DNA from: Deltaproteobacteria bacterium
Lineage (GTDB): Bacteria > Myxococcota > Polyangia > Haliangiales > Haliangiaceae
DNA length: 10,329 nucleotides
Assembly (NCBI GenBank): GCA_018262455.1
Contig: JAGSPR010000233.1
Coordinates: forward strand, 1-10,329
Direction of reading: 5' to 3'
Shown: positions 1 through 6,136 of the stretch, one piece after another
Layout of the letters: every line of letters starts with the position of its first letter
How positions within the stretch are numbered: position 1 is the first letter of the stretch
Made by a program: the position numbers and the translations under genes
The notes under the pieces: generated by a model
What the model was told of the DNA's origin: nothing
The model's database searches: none
What the model saw: only the letters and a program-made list of their open reading frames with translations

Positions 1-156
1 GAGCGCCGAGTCGACCCACGCGAGCTGGCGCTTGAGCGGCACGGGGCCGAGCAGGTTGCGCTGGCGATCGAGCGCGACCGGACGTTCGGCAGCGCAGGAC
101 CCGAGACAGACGACGCCGGCGAGCGTGCCGACGAGGATGAGCGATGTGGTGCGCAT
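1..156 (-). CDS. Lipoprotein, N-terminal fragment (runs off left edge)
   Basis: Only the first 52 codons are in the window. The protein begins MRTTSLILVGTLAGVVCLGS followed by Cys21: a short basic N-terminus, a hydrophobic core and a lipobox-like LGSC, so it is probably a lipid-anchored envelope protein. The mature part starts AAERPVALDRQRNLLGPVPL and ends in the window with an R-Q-L-A-W-V-D segment. That segment resembles the P-V-x(3)-R-x-F-V-W-V stretch that opens the beta-propeller of the lipoprotein encoded just upstream, so it may be a related propeller protein; this is inference from a very short piece. The start is fixed by an AGGA Shine-Dalgarno seven bases before the ATG. Nine bases separate it from the preceding stop codon, so the two genes are almost surely co-transcribed. 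The function is unknown. Confidence 0.72.
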   Translation of the reverse strand, partial: MRTTSLILVGTLAGVVCLGSCAAERPVALDRQRNLLGPVPLKRQLAWVDSAL

Positions 157-163
157 GGGGGGG

Positions 164-167
164 TCCT
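164..167 (-). promoter_or_regulatory. Ribosome binding site AGGA overlapping the preceding stop codon
   Basis: On the minus strand the junction reads GATTAGGACCCCCCCATG. The AGGA shares bases with the TAG stop of the propeller lipoprotein gene, and the spacer to the ATG is a run of seven C. This arrangement suggests translational coupling of the two lipoprotein genes. Confidence 0.6.
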
Positions 168-1869
168 AATCGATGATCTGGCTGTTGAGGTCGAAGCCGG
201 TCAGCGTGCGGACCTGACCGGTGATGATGTCGATGAAGCTCACGCGCCCGAGCGGGTGGCGCTGCGACACGTAGATCTTGTTCGACTCGGGCAACACCCC
301 GATCGAGTCCGGCGGAGATCCGAGCTCGATGGTGCGCACGACGCCGCTATCGAGCTCGATCTGCTGGACTGCGACGAACGCGCCCTCGGCATCCCCGCCG
401 TCGAGCGTGACGTAGGCGCGAGCCGCGGCCGGCCCCGGAGCGAACGTGAAGTGCGATGGATTGACCTCCGTGATCTGCAGCTTCGAGAACCCGGTCGCGA
501 TGTCGAACATCGAGTAGCCTGGCTTCTTGTCGATGAAGTCCTCGAGGCTCGTCGCCTGCGCCGGATCTCCCGGCTTGCGCGCATGGAGCACGATCGCCTT
601 GGTGCCGGTCGGATCGAAGCCGACCGAGAGCACGCTCTTCTGGAGCGGGAACGTCCGGTGCGGGAACCCGGGCTTGTCGAGGTCCACGACGGTGATGCGC
701 TCGTCGAGCGTGGCGTTGGTGAACAGCAGGCCGCGCTTGCCATCGGCCGACAGCACGAGCGAGCCACTGGTCGCGTTCGTGAGCGCCACGGTGGTGATCC
801 CGGTGGGATCGATCGCGTCGCCGGGGATGTCGATCACGGCCAGCCGCGCCGGATCGCGGAACACGGCGTAGACCCGCGATCCGTCGGGCGCAAGATCGAT
901 GTCGGAGGGCACGGCCGGCAACGTGAGGTTCCAGGCATCACCGGCCGTCGGACCGAGCAGGCTCACCACCCGCAGGCCGGCGAACCCGGGGCGGCGCACG
1001 ACAGCGTACTGGCCCGACGCCACCACGTTGACCTCCACGCCGCTCGCGTCCCCGAAGATGTCCTCGGTGACGGGAATCGGCGGGACGATCGTCGCTTGAC
1101 CGGCGGTCATCGCCGGCAGATCGATCACCGACACCCCGTCGTCGGTCACCACGAACGCGTAGCGTCCGCTGGCATCCGACTGGACCTCGCGGGGGCGGAA
1201 CCCGACCGTGAGATCCACGGCGCGCTGCTCGCCCGGCCCGACCGCGAGCACGGTGACGTCCTGGAACGACCCGATCTCACCGACCGCCGCGAGGCTGCCG
1301 GCATCCGCGATCGCCTTCTGGAGGTCGAAGAACGCGACGGCATAGCGACCGCCCGGCGCCACCGCCAGGCGGTTGAGGTTCGGCAGCGTCGGGTACAGCT
1401 CCTTCGCGATCGAGCCGGTCGCGGCTCGCACGACGGTGGCCGCGCCGTTCTTGCTGTCGAGCACGACCGCGGTGTCGGTGCCCGGCAGGGTGGCGAGGAT
1501 CTTCGGCCGGTCGCCGACCTCGAGCGAGACGACCTCGAGGTTGGCGCCGTCGATCTTCGCGAGCCGATCCTGGTCGGTCATCGCGACCCACACGAATCGG
1601 CGCGAGTTCACCGGCTCGCTGAGCTTGTACTCGACTTCGGGGGGCGGAGTGACGCCTGCGTCCCCGGTGGGGGTCGGCGGTACGCACGTGCCGAACTCCG
1701 AGCAGGTGAAGCCGACCGGGCATTCACTCGAGGAGAAGCACTGCGGCGTGCCGGCGCCGGCATCACTCGAGGGCGAATCATCGCCGGTGGCGTAGTCACC
1801 ACCGGAACCAGCACAAGCAGCAAGTACCGAGGACACCGCGGCGAGTAGCCACGGATTCGAGCGCAGCAT
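166..1869 (-). CDS. Beta-propeller lipoprotein with a four-Cys N-terminal motif
   Basis: The protein has 567 residues. The start chosen is MLRSNPWLLAAVSSVLAAC, because GGAGG lies four bases before this ATG and it gives a clean lipoprotein signal peptide with lipobox LAAC (Cys19); a more upstream in-frame ATG at 1947 would add a non-signal-like extension. After a Ser/Gly/Asp-rich linker come four cysteines at 44, 50, 56 and 62, each six apart, in a C-x5-C-P-x-G-F-T-C pattern often seen in myxobacterial lipoproteins. The rest, from about residue 90 to the end, consists of repeating beta-strand units such as RLAVIDIPG, ISVIDLPA-like and SFIDIITGQ, with turns such as APDGSRVYAV and SADGKRGLLF. 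This is typical of YVTN/WD40-like propellers. No enzymatic residues are recognisable; a ligand-binding or scaffold role at the envelope is likely. It is the first gene of a two-gene lipoprotein operon. Confidence 0.85.
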   Translation of the reverse strand: MLRSNPWLLAAVSSVLAACAGSGGDYATGDDSPSSDAGAGTPQCFSSSECPVGFTCSEFGTCVPPTPTGDAGVTPPPEVEYKLSEPVNSRRFVWVAMTDQDRLAKIDGANLEVVSLEVGDRPKILATLPGTDTAVVLDSKNGAATVVRAATGSIAKELYPTLPNLNRLAVAPGGRYAVAFFDLQKAIADAGSLAAVGEIGSFQDVTVLAVGPGEQRAVDLTVGFRPREVQSDASGRYAFVVTDDGVSVIDLPAMTAGQATIVPPIPVTEDIFGDASGVEVNVVASGQYAVVRRPGFAGLRVVSLLGPTAGDAWNLTLPAVPSDIDLAPDGSRVYAVFRDPARLAVIDIPGDAIDPTGITTVALTNATSGSLVLSADGKRGLLFTNATLDERITVVDLDKPGFPHRTFPLQKSVLSVGFDPTGTKAIVLHARKPGDPAQATSLEDFIDKKPGYSMFDIATGFSKLQITEVNPSHFTFAPGPAAARAYVTLDGGDAEGAFVAVQQIELDSGVVRTIELGSPPDSIGVLPESNKIYVSQRHPLGRVSFIDIITGQVRTLTGFDLNSQIID

Positions 1870-1873
1870 GGGA

Positions 1874-1878
1874 CCTCC
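1874..1878 (-). promoter_or_regulatory. Shine-Dalgarno GGAGG of the propeller lipoprotein gene
   Basis: The minus strand reads TTGGAGGTCCCATG. This is the strongest ribosome binding site in the window, and it decides the start at 1869 over the in-frame ATG at 1947. Confidence 0.75.
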
Positions 1879-2017
1879 AAGCGGCTCGTCCTGATGCGAG
1901 CAGCGAGAGAGGTGTTGGCAAGGGTCGTGCCGCGGAGGTCCCTGCAACGACGAGTGGTTGGCGCGCGGCAGTTCGCACCGGATCCCCGCGGCGCGACAGC
2001 AATGTCAGAGCTTCAGT

Positions 2018-2046
2018 CGATCGGCAGGTCGATCGTGCCGAGATCG
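2018..2046. repeat. Imperfect inverted repeat (hairpin) in the intergenic gap
   Basis: TCGGCA (2021-2026) pairs perfectly with TGCCGA (2036-2041) around a nine-base loop. The outer CGA (2018-2020) can pair with TCG (2044-2046) across a two-base bulge. On the minus strand it lies about 50 bases after the methyltransferase stop and inside the presumed leader of the lipoprotein operon. No T-run follows, so a classical intrinsic terminator is not supported. It could be a weak leader structure or chance pairing in GC-rich DNA. Confidence 0.25.
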
Positions 2047-2067
2047 GTGACCTGGTTCGGCGGCGCC

Positions 2068-2076
2068 ACCCTATCA
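2068..2076 (-). promoter_or_regulatory. Possible extended -10 for the lipoprotein operon
   Basis: The minus strand reads TGATAGGGT, which fits the extended -10 form TGnTAnnnT. It lies in the 229-bp gap just after the methyltransferase stop. Transcription from here would give a leader of roughly 190 bases before the lipoprotein ATG. No -35 hexamer is seen at the usual spacing. The rest of the gap (1870-2098) holds no supported gene. Confidence 0.3.
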
Positions 2077-2098
2077 GCATTGCGTCCGCGCAGCTCGC

Positions 2099-2839
2099 TC
2101 AGGGCGCCGTCACGACAGCAAACCAGATCACCATCTGGCACCTCACCCAGCCTGTCCCGACGCTCGCGCGCAGCTCCTCGCGGATCGCGACGAGATCGAG
2201 CCCGTCGAGCTCGTAGCTGGCGCACAGCACTGCCCAGACATCATCGAAGCTGCCCGAGAGATCGAGCTCGGCACGCTCGAACGCAAGCCCGCTCCAGCCG
2301 GCGAACAACGCACGCCATCCCGCCTCGGACCTCGCACGTCGGTCACCGAACCGCACCGGATCGCGCAGTCGTGGCGCGAGGATCCGGAGCAAGCGATGGA
2401 ACGCATCATCCCCGGTGGCCGTCGGCCCGCCGCCGAGCACTGCCGCGAACCGTCCACCCGGCACGAGCACCCGCGCGAGCTCGCCGACCACACGCTCGAC
2501 GTCGTCGAGCAACATGAAAGCGAGGTGACACACCACGGCTTCCAGCGATCGGTCCGCGACGGGCAGGCACTGGGCCCGTGCGCGCAGAAAAGCCCCCGGA
2601 CGCGACGTCGCCAGGGCGAGCTCGGGGCCCGAGAGATCGACACCGAGCGCGAAGCAGCCGCGCCGGGCGAGCAACTCGACCAGGTGGCCATCACCGCACC
2701 CGAGGTCAAGCACGCGAGCGCCCGGCGGAACCAGGTCTGCCAGCCGCTCGTAGCTGCCGCCGCGAGCCAGTCCACGCGACGTGATCCCGGGATGGTGCGC
2801 GTGGAAGCGAGTGATCCGGTCCTCGGCCTCGCTCGGCAT
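2099..2839 (-). CDS. Class I SAM-dependent methyltransferase
   Basis: The protein has 246 residues, usual for a stand-alone class I methyltransferase (Methyltransf_11/25 type). Motif I, the SAM-binding glycine loop, is VLDLGCGDG at residues 43-51. The acidic residue after strand 2 that binds the ribose hydroxyls is Asp68 in GVDLS. LPVADRSLEAVVCHLAFMLL (92-111) is the strand-4 region, and LARVLVPGGRF (121-131) is the characteristic post-strand-5 segment. The N-terminal part (F-H-x-H-H-P-G-I-T-S-R) is of a kind seen in small-molecule methyltransferases, but the substrate cannot be read from the sequence. The gene is divergent from the EamA transporter gene with only 25 bp between starts. The ATG at 2839 has no good Shine-Dalgarno (AGGA lies 12 bases away); a TAGCGT hexamer six bases upstream suggests a leaderless transcript. 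Confidence 0.88.
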   Translation of the reverse strand: MPSEAEDRITRFHAHHPGITSRGLARGGSYERLADLVPPGARVLDLGCGDGHLVELLARRGCFALGVDLSGPELALATSRPGAFLRARAQCLPVADRSLEAVVCHLAFMLLDDVERVVGELARVLVPGGRFAAVLGGGPTATGDDAFHRLLRILAPRLRDPVRFGDRRARSEAGWRALFAGWSGLAFERAELDLSGSFDDVWAVLCASYELDGLDLVAIREELRASVGTGWVRCQMVIWFAVVTAP

Positions 2840-2845
2840 CGACTC

Positions 2846-2851
2846 ACGCTA
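2846..2851 (-). promoter_or_regulatory. Putative -10 (TAGCGT) of the methyltransferase gene
   Basis: The minus strand reads GGATAGCGTGAGTCGATG. TAGCGT matches TAnnnT and ends six bases before the ATG, so the start codon would sit at or next to the transcription start. It shares its TA step with a -10-like hexamer on the other strand. No -35 box is evident. Confidence 0.4.
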
Positions 2852-2855
2852 TCCT
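2850..2855 (+). promoter_or_regulatory. Putative -10 (TATCCT) of the EamA transporter gene
   Basis: The plus strand reads CGCTATCCTGGCACACCGGTG. TATCCT ends nine bases before the GTG at 2865, compatible with a leaderless or nearly leaderless mRNA. It overlaps the opposite-strand hexamer TAGCGT by two bases. No -35 box is evident. Confidence 0.4.
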
Positions 2856-2864
2856 GGCACACCG

Positions 2865-3701
2865 GTGTTCGCAGGTCTCCTCATGGTCACGCTCGCGGCC
2901 GCGTCCTGGGGAACGTGGAGCCTGTTCCTCCGGCCGACCGGGCTGCCGGCCACGGTCACGACCCCGATCGTGTTCGCGGTGATGGGCCTCGTCGCCCTGC
3001 CCTTCGCGTTGCGCAAGCCGGCGCCCCGCTGGGATCGCACCACCGTCGCGCTCCTGCTCGCGAACGCGGCATTCGATGCACTGAACGTCGCCGCGTTCTT
3101 CACCGCCATGGAATACACCGAGGTGGCGATCGCGGTGCTCACCCACTACGTCGCGCCGATCCTGATCGCCGTGGCCGCGCCCAGGATCGATGGCACGAGT
3201 GCGCGCGGCGTCGCACCGGCGACCGCGGTCGCGCTCGCTGGCCTGGTGGTCGTGCTGCAGCCCTGGAACGTTCCTGCGGACGGCGCGCTGATCGGCGCGG
3301 CGTTCGGGCTGACCTCCGCGTTCTGCTACGCCGGAAACGTGTTCGTCGTCGGCCGGCTCGCCGTGCGGATCGGCTCGGCTCGGCAGATGTCGTATCACGC
3401 GCTGATCGCGGCGGCCCTGCTCTCACCGCTCGCGTTCGGCCGGATCCACGAGGTGACCTCCGGCGACCTCGCGCTGCTCGTGGCCGGTGGCGCAACCATC
3501 GGCACCGCCTCGGGAATCGTGTTCGTGATCGGGCTGCTCCGGGTCGGCAGCGCGCGGACCGCCGTGCTCACGTTCGCCGAGCCCCTGGTCGCCGTGCTGA
3601 TCGGTGCGTTCGTGTGGGGTGAGCCACTCCACCCGCTCTCGATCCTGGGCGGGGCGATGGTCCTGGGCGCGGGCATCCACGTTGCGAGCAAGGCACGCTA
3701 A
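2865..3701 (+). CDS. EamA-family (DMT superfamily) transporter
   Basis: From GTG 2865 the protein has 278 residues and about ten hydrophobic helices in two EamA repeats. Helix 1 contains LAAASWGTWSLFLR (WG near its centre, typical of EamA). The helix 3-4 region has ANAAFDALNVAAFFTAMEYT, and the second repeat ends with AEPLVAVLIGAFVWGEPLHP, the EamA signature E-P-x(n)-G-E followed by a last helix. The protein sits in the inner membrane and probably moves a small metabolite; the substrate is unknown. The start is uncertain. ATG 2883 has a weak AGG six bases upstream but would trim helix 1; GTG 2865 gives a full first helix and fits the upstream TATCCT; an ATG at 2781 would overlap the divergent methyltransferase gene. 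The glycosyltransferase gene follows after 11 bases, which hints at a cell-surface role. Confidence 0.85.
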   Translation: MFAGLLMVTLAAASWGTWSLFLRPTGLPATVTTPIVFAVMGLVALPFALRKPAPRWDRTTVALLLANAAFDALNVAAFFTAMEYTEVAIAVLTHYVAPILIAVAAPRIDGTSARGVAPATAVALAGLVVVLQPWNVPADGALIGAAFGLTSAFCYAGNVFVVGRLAVRIGSARQMSYHALIAAALLSPLAFGRIHEVTSGDLALLVAGGATIGTASGIVFVIGLLRVGSARTAVLTFAEPLVAVLIGAFVWGEPLHPLSILGGAMVLGAGIHVASKAR

Positions 3702-3704
3702 GCT
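3699..3704 (+). promoter_or_regulatory. Putative -10 (TAAGCT) embedded in the EamA stop codon
   Basis: The plus strand reads GCTAAGCTCCGTGGCCATG. The first three bases of TAAGCT are the TAA stop of the transporter gene. The hexamer ends eight bases before ATG 3713. If it works, the glycosyltransferase has its own leaderless promoter in addition to read-through from upstream. No -35 box is seen at normal spacing. Confidence 0.35.
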
Positions 3705-3712
3705 CCGTGGCC

Positions 3713-4741
3713 ATGGACCCGCGCGTCACGATCGCGATGCCCGCGTACAACGAAGAGCCCTACATCGAGGCATGCATCGCGAGCGTGCAAGCGCAGGATT
3801 ACCCGCCCGCGCTGATCGAGATCCTGGTCGCGGACGGCCGCTCCACCGACCGCACGCGCGAGATCCTGGCCCGGCTCGCGGAGCTCGATCCCCGCATCCG
3901 GGTGGTCGACAATCCTGCTCGGCTGCAGGCCGCCGGGCTCGGCCTGATGGTGAAGCAGGCCACCGGCGACGTGATCGTCCGGATGGACGTCCATGCCGAG
4001 TACGCATCCGACTACGTCCGCAAGTGCGTCGAGACGCTCGAGCGCACCGGGGCCGACAACGTGGGCGGCGCGCAGCGCGCCAAGGCCAAGACGTTCTTCC
4101 AGCGAGCCCTGTGTGCTGCGCTCGAGAGCCCGCTGGGCGTTGGTGGCGCGCGCTATCGATCGGCTGCGGCCGAGGGGTTCGTCGACACCGTCTTCCTCGG
4201 CACGTTCCGGCGCCGCGTCTTCGAGACGGTAGGGCTGTGGGATCCGGGAGCTATCACGAACGAGGATGCCGAGCTCAACCAGCGGATCCTCGACTCCGGC
4301 GGGCAGATCTATCTGTCGCGCGACATCGTGGTCCACTACTTCCCGCGTGACTCGATCAAGGGGCTCGCGACGCAGTACTTCAAGTACGGTCGCGGCCGGG
4401 CGCGGACGCTGCTCAAGCTCGGCCGGTTCCCGACGGTTCGGCCGCTGATCCCGTTCTTCGTCGTCAGCGGCGCCGCGGCGCTCGTGCTGATCCCGCCACT
4501 CTGGCCGCTCGCACCCGCAGCCTTCGCAGCGTACGCGCTGGCCACGGGCGCGGAAGCCGTGCGCATGGGCAGCAAGCTGGGGATCTCGGCGATCCCCACG
4601 GTGTGGTCGATCTTTCCGGTGCTGCATGGCGCCCACGGAGTCGGGTTCGCGGCGGGCCTCTTCCAGTACCTGCGCAAGCCCGACTGGCCAGCCGAGCCCG
4701 AGCGCGTCGCGCCGAAGAAGGTCGTGCTGAGGGCCGTCTGA
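3713..4741 (+). CDS. Family 2 glycosyltransferase, ExoA-like, with C-terminal membrane helices
   Basis: The protein has 342 residues from ATG 3713; a GTG two codons earlier (3707) is the alternative start. The GT-A fold opens with VTIAMPAYNEEPYIE. Nucleotide-sugar contacts are expected at ADGRSTD (Asp41) and at the DxD-like MDVHA (Asp92-Val-His94). An acceptor/catalytic segment, LWDPGAITNEDAELNQRI, carries Asn183-Glu184-Asp185, and a basic QYFKYGRGR segment starts near residue 221. These features match the succinoglycan-type ExoA group (DVH and NED-x-ELN), enzymes that transfer a sugar to a lipid-linked glycan at the cytoplasmic face. Residues about 243-285 are hydrophobic (PLIPFFVVSGAAALVLIPPL and onward) and a second hydrophobic stretch lies near 295-325, so membrane attachment is likely. 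No other polysaccharide genes are in the window, so the glycan is unknown. The gene lies 11 bases after the EamA gene and converges on the kinase gene. Confidence 0.88.
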   Translation: MDPRVTIAMPAYNEEPYIEACIASVQAQDYPPALIEILVADGRSTDRTREILARLAELDPRIRVVDNPARLQAAGLGLMVKQATGDVIVRMDVHAEYASDYVRKCVETLERTGADNVGGAQRAKAKTFFQRALCAALESPLGVGGARYRSAAAEGFVDTVFLGTFRRRVFETVGLWDPGAITNEDAELNQRILDSGGQIYLSRDIVVHYFPRDSIKGLATQYFKYGRGRARTLLKLGRFPTVRPLIPFFVVSGAAALVLIPPLWPLAPAAFAAYALATGAEAVRMGSKLGISAIPTVWSIFPVLHGAHGVGFAAGLFQYLRKPDWPAEPERVAPKKVVLRAV

Positions 4742-4755
4742 CTCCCCGGTGTCAG
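4738..4755. terminator. Small inverted repeat holding both convergent stop codons
   Basis: CTGAC (4738-4742) and GTCAG (4751-4755) form a five-base stem with an eight-base loop. The TGA of the glycosyltransferase and the opposite-strand TGA of the kinase each lie within one arm. An alternative pairing joins the CCCC and GGGG runs. There is no T-tract on either side, so efficient intrinsic termination is doubtful, but it is the only structure between the convergent genes. Confidence 0.25.
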
Positions 4756-6113
4756 GGGTGATCGAACGGATCGTCGTCACTTCCGCGCGGTCGCAGCTTC
4801 TTGGGAGCGTCGGGCGCGCGCTTGGCAGGACCGCCGGCATCGAGCGTCCCGGCGATCCCGTGGGCCGACCCATCGGCCGGCACCTCGGCGCGTGCGTCAT
4901 CGATCAGGGCGGCGTCGCGCGGCATCGCGGGCGTCGTGGTCCCGTGCTCGGAGCCGCCCGCCGGCGCGGACGTCGACCCCGACGCGACCACCATCGCCAC
5001 GACGATCGCGCCCGCAGCCAGCACCGCGAGCACCGCCCCGAGCAGCCGTCCGCCGCGGCGCGTGCGCGAGACGGACTCGCCCGCGCTGCTGGCGAAGGTG
5101 GACAGTGGACCATGCGGGTACTGCGCGGCCGAACCGCTGCCGGCCACGGTCGGCGCGGTCGGCGGCACGATCGGTGGTTCGGTGATCGCGGGCGGCGGCG
5201 GCGGCGCGGGACTCGAGGTCCCTCGTGGAAGCGCCCGCACCGGAGCAATCGACGGGATCTCGCTCAGCGACCCGATCGCCGCCGCGAGGTCACGCGCGAG
5301 CTCGGTCATCGACGCGTAGCGATCGTCGGCGCGCTTGGCGAGACACTTCATCGTGATGGTGTCGATCGTCAGCGGGATCTGAGGCACGAACATGCTCGGC
5401 AGGGGCGGCGTCTCGCGCAGGTGCGCGGCGATCATGTCGCCCGGGGTCGAGGCCGTGAACGGGAGTCGGCCACACAGCAGATGAAACAGCACGCAGCCGA
5501 GCGCGTAGATGTCGGTGCGGTGGTCGACATCACCCGCGCCGCGACACTGCTCGGGAGACATGTACGTCGGCGTGCCCATGATCACGCCGGTGCGCGTGCG
5601 CGATGGGTTGCCGTGCTCGTCGCCGAGCAGCTTCGCGATCCCGAAGTCGAGGATCTTGATCCGCTCCCCGCCCGCCACCGCCGGATCGGGCACGAGGAAC
5701 AGGTTGTCGGGTTTGAGGTCGCGATGAATGATCCCGGTGGCGTGCGCGACGGCCATCGCCATCGCCGTCTGCCGCACCACGCGCACCGCATCCGCCACCG
5801 CGAACCGGCCGTCGCGCAGCCGGGCCTGCACCGACTGGCCGGCGAGGTGCTCCATCACGATGTACGCCGCGCCATCGGTGTGCCACCCGAAGTCGTAGAC
5901 GACGACGATGCCGGGGTCGGCGATCCGGGTCGCCGCGCGGGCCTCGGCAAAGAACCGGTTCACGATCGCCTGGTTCTGCGAGACCTCGGGTAGCAGGAAC
6001 TTGATCGCGACCCGGCGACCGAGCAGCGTGTGCTCCGCCAGCCACACCGCACCCATACCGCCCGCGCCGAGCTGCGAGAGGATGTGATAGGTCCCGACCA
6101 CCTGGCCGATCAT
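4752..6113 (-). CDS. Hanks-type Ser/Thr protein kinase with one transmembrane helix
   Basis: The protein has 453 residues starting [12 protein letters not shown]. All catalytic parts are present: glycine loop LGAGGMGAV (15-23), ATP lysine 38 in VAIK, helix-C Glu57, catalytic HRDLKPDN (130-137), DFG (156-158), and the activation segment ending GTPTYMSPE (180-188). The Arg in HRD makes it an RD kinase, probably controlled by activation-loop phosphorylation. A Pro/Ala/Thr-rich linker (about 285-345) leads to an RTRRGG stretch and one membrane helix (about 356-377). The remaining 75 or so residues, presumably periplasmic, are rich in Asp, Ala, Gly and Pro and end acidic (DDDPF); I see no PASTA or other sensor domain. 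ATG 6119 is two codons upstream; 6113 is preferred because TACCCT ends nine bases before it and myxobacterial kinases often begin MIG. The gene lies 23 bases after the TPR/PEGA-like gene, with which it probably works. Confidence 0.9.
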   Translation of the reverse strand: MIGQVVGTYHILSQLGAGGMGAVWLAEHTLLGRRVAIKFLLPEVSQNQAIVNRFFAEARAATRIADPGIVVVYDFGWHTDGAAYIVMEHLAGQSVQARLRDGRFAVADAVRVVRQTAMAMAVAHATGIIHRDLKPDNLFLVPDPAVAGGERIKILDFGIAKLLGDEHGNPSRTRTGVIMGTPTYMSPEQCRGAGDVDHRTDIYALGCVLFHLLCGRLPFTASTPGDMIAAHLRETPPLPSMFVPQIPLTIDTITMKCLAKRADDRYASMTELARDLAAAIGSLSEIPSIAPVRALPRGTSSPAPPPPPAITEPPIVPPTAPTVAGSGSAAQYPHGPLSTFASSAGESVSRTRRGGRLLGAVLAVLAAGAIVVAMVVASGSTSAPAGGSEHGTTTPAMPRDAALIDDARAEVPADGSAHGIAGTLDAGGPAKRAPDAPKKLRPRGSDDDPFDHP

Positions 6114-6122
6114 GGCCATGGC

Positions 6123-6128
6123 AGGGTA
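6123..6128 (-). promoter_or_regulatory. Putative -10 (TACCCT) upstream of the kinase gene
   Basis: The minus strand reads GTTACCCTGCCATGGCCATG. TACCCT ends nine bases before ATG 6113 and three before ATG 6119. No Shine-Dalgarno is visible before either ATG. A GTG overlapping the preceding stop as GTGA (6138-6140) would be a coupled alternative start. Confidence 0.35.
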
Positions 6129-6136
6129 ACAGACGA

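Noticed and set aside
256..1848. Long open frame (530 codons) on the plus strand opposite the propeller lipoprotein gene
   Set aside because: Its product is dominated by Arg, His, Gly and Asp with no recognisable domain or signal. It mirrors the codon bias of the true gene on the other strand, as is common in GC-rich DNA.
1870..1947. N-terminal extension of the propeller lipoprotein to ATG 1947
   Set aside because: The extension is not conserved-looking and would bury the lipoprotein signal peptide, and GGAGG sits in the right place for ATG 1869.
2013..2225. Small minus-strand frame ending VTDLGTIDLPID
   Set aside because: The last 20 or so residues look protein-like, but most of the frame overlaps the methyltransferase gene in another phase and there is no ribosome binding site. 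A decayed gene remnant in the gap cannot be excluded but is not supported.
2781..2864. Earlier start of the EamA transporter at ATG 2781
   Set aside because: It would overlap the divergent methyltransferase coding region by 59 bases and add a polar, Cys/Trp/Arg-containing stretch before helix 1.
2396..3622. Plus-strand open frame of 408 codons spanning the methyltransferase and EamA genes
   Set aside because: It crosses two well-supported genes in other frames and is Arg/His/Gly-rich with no motif.
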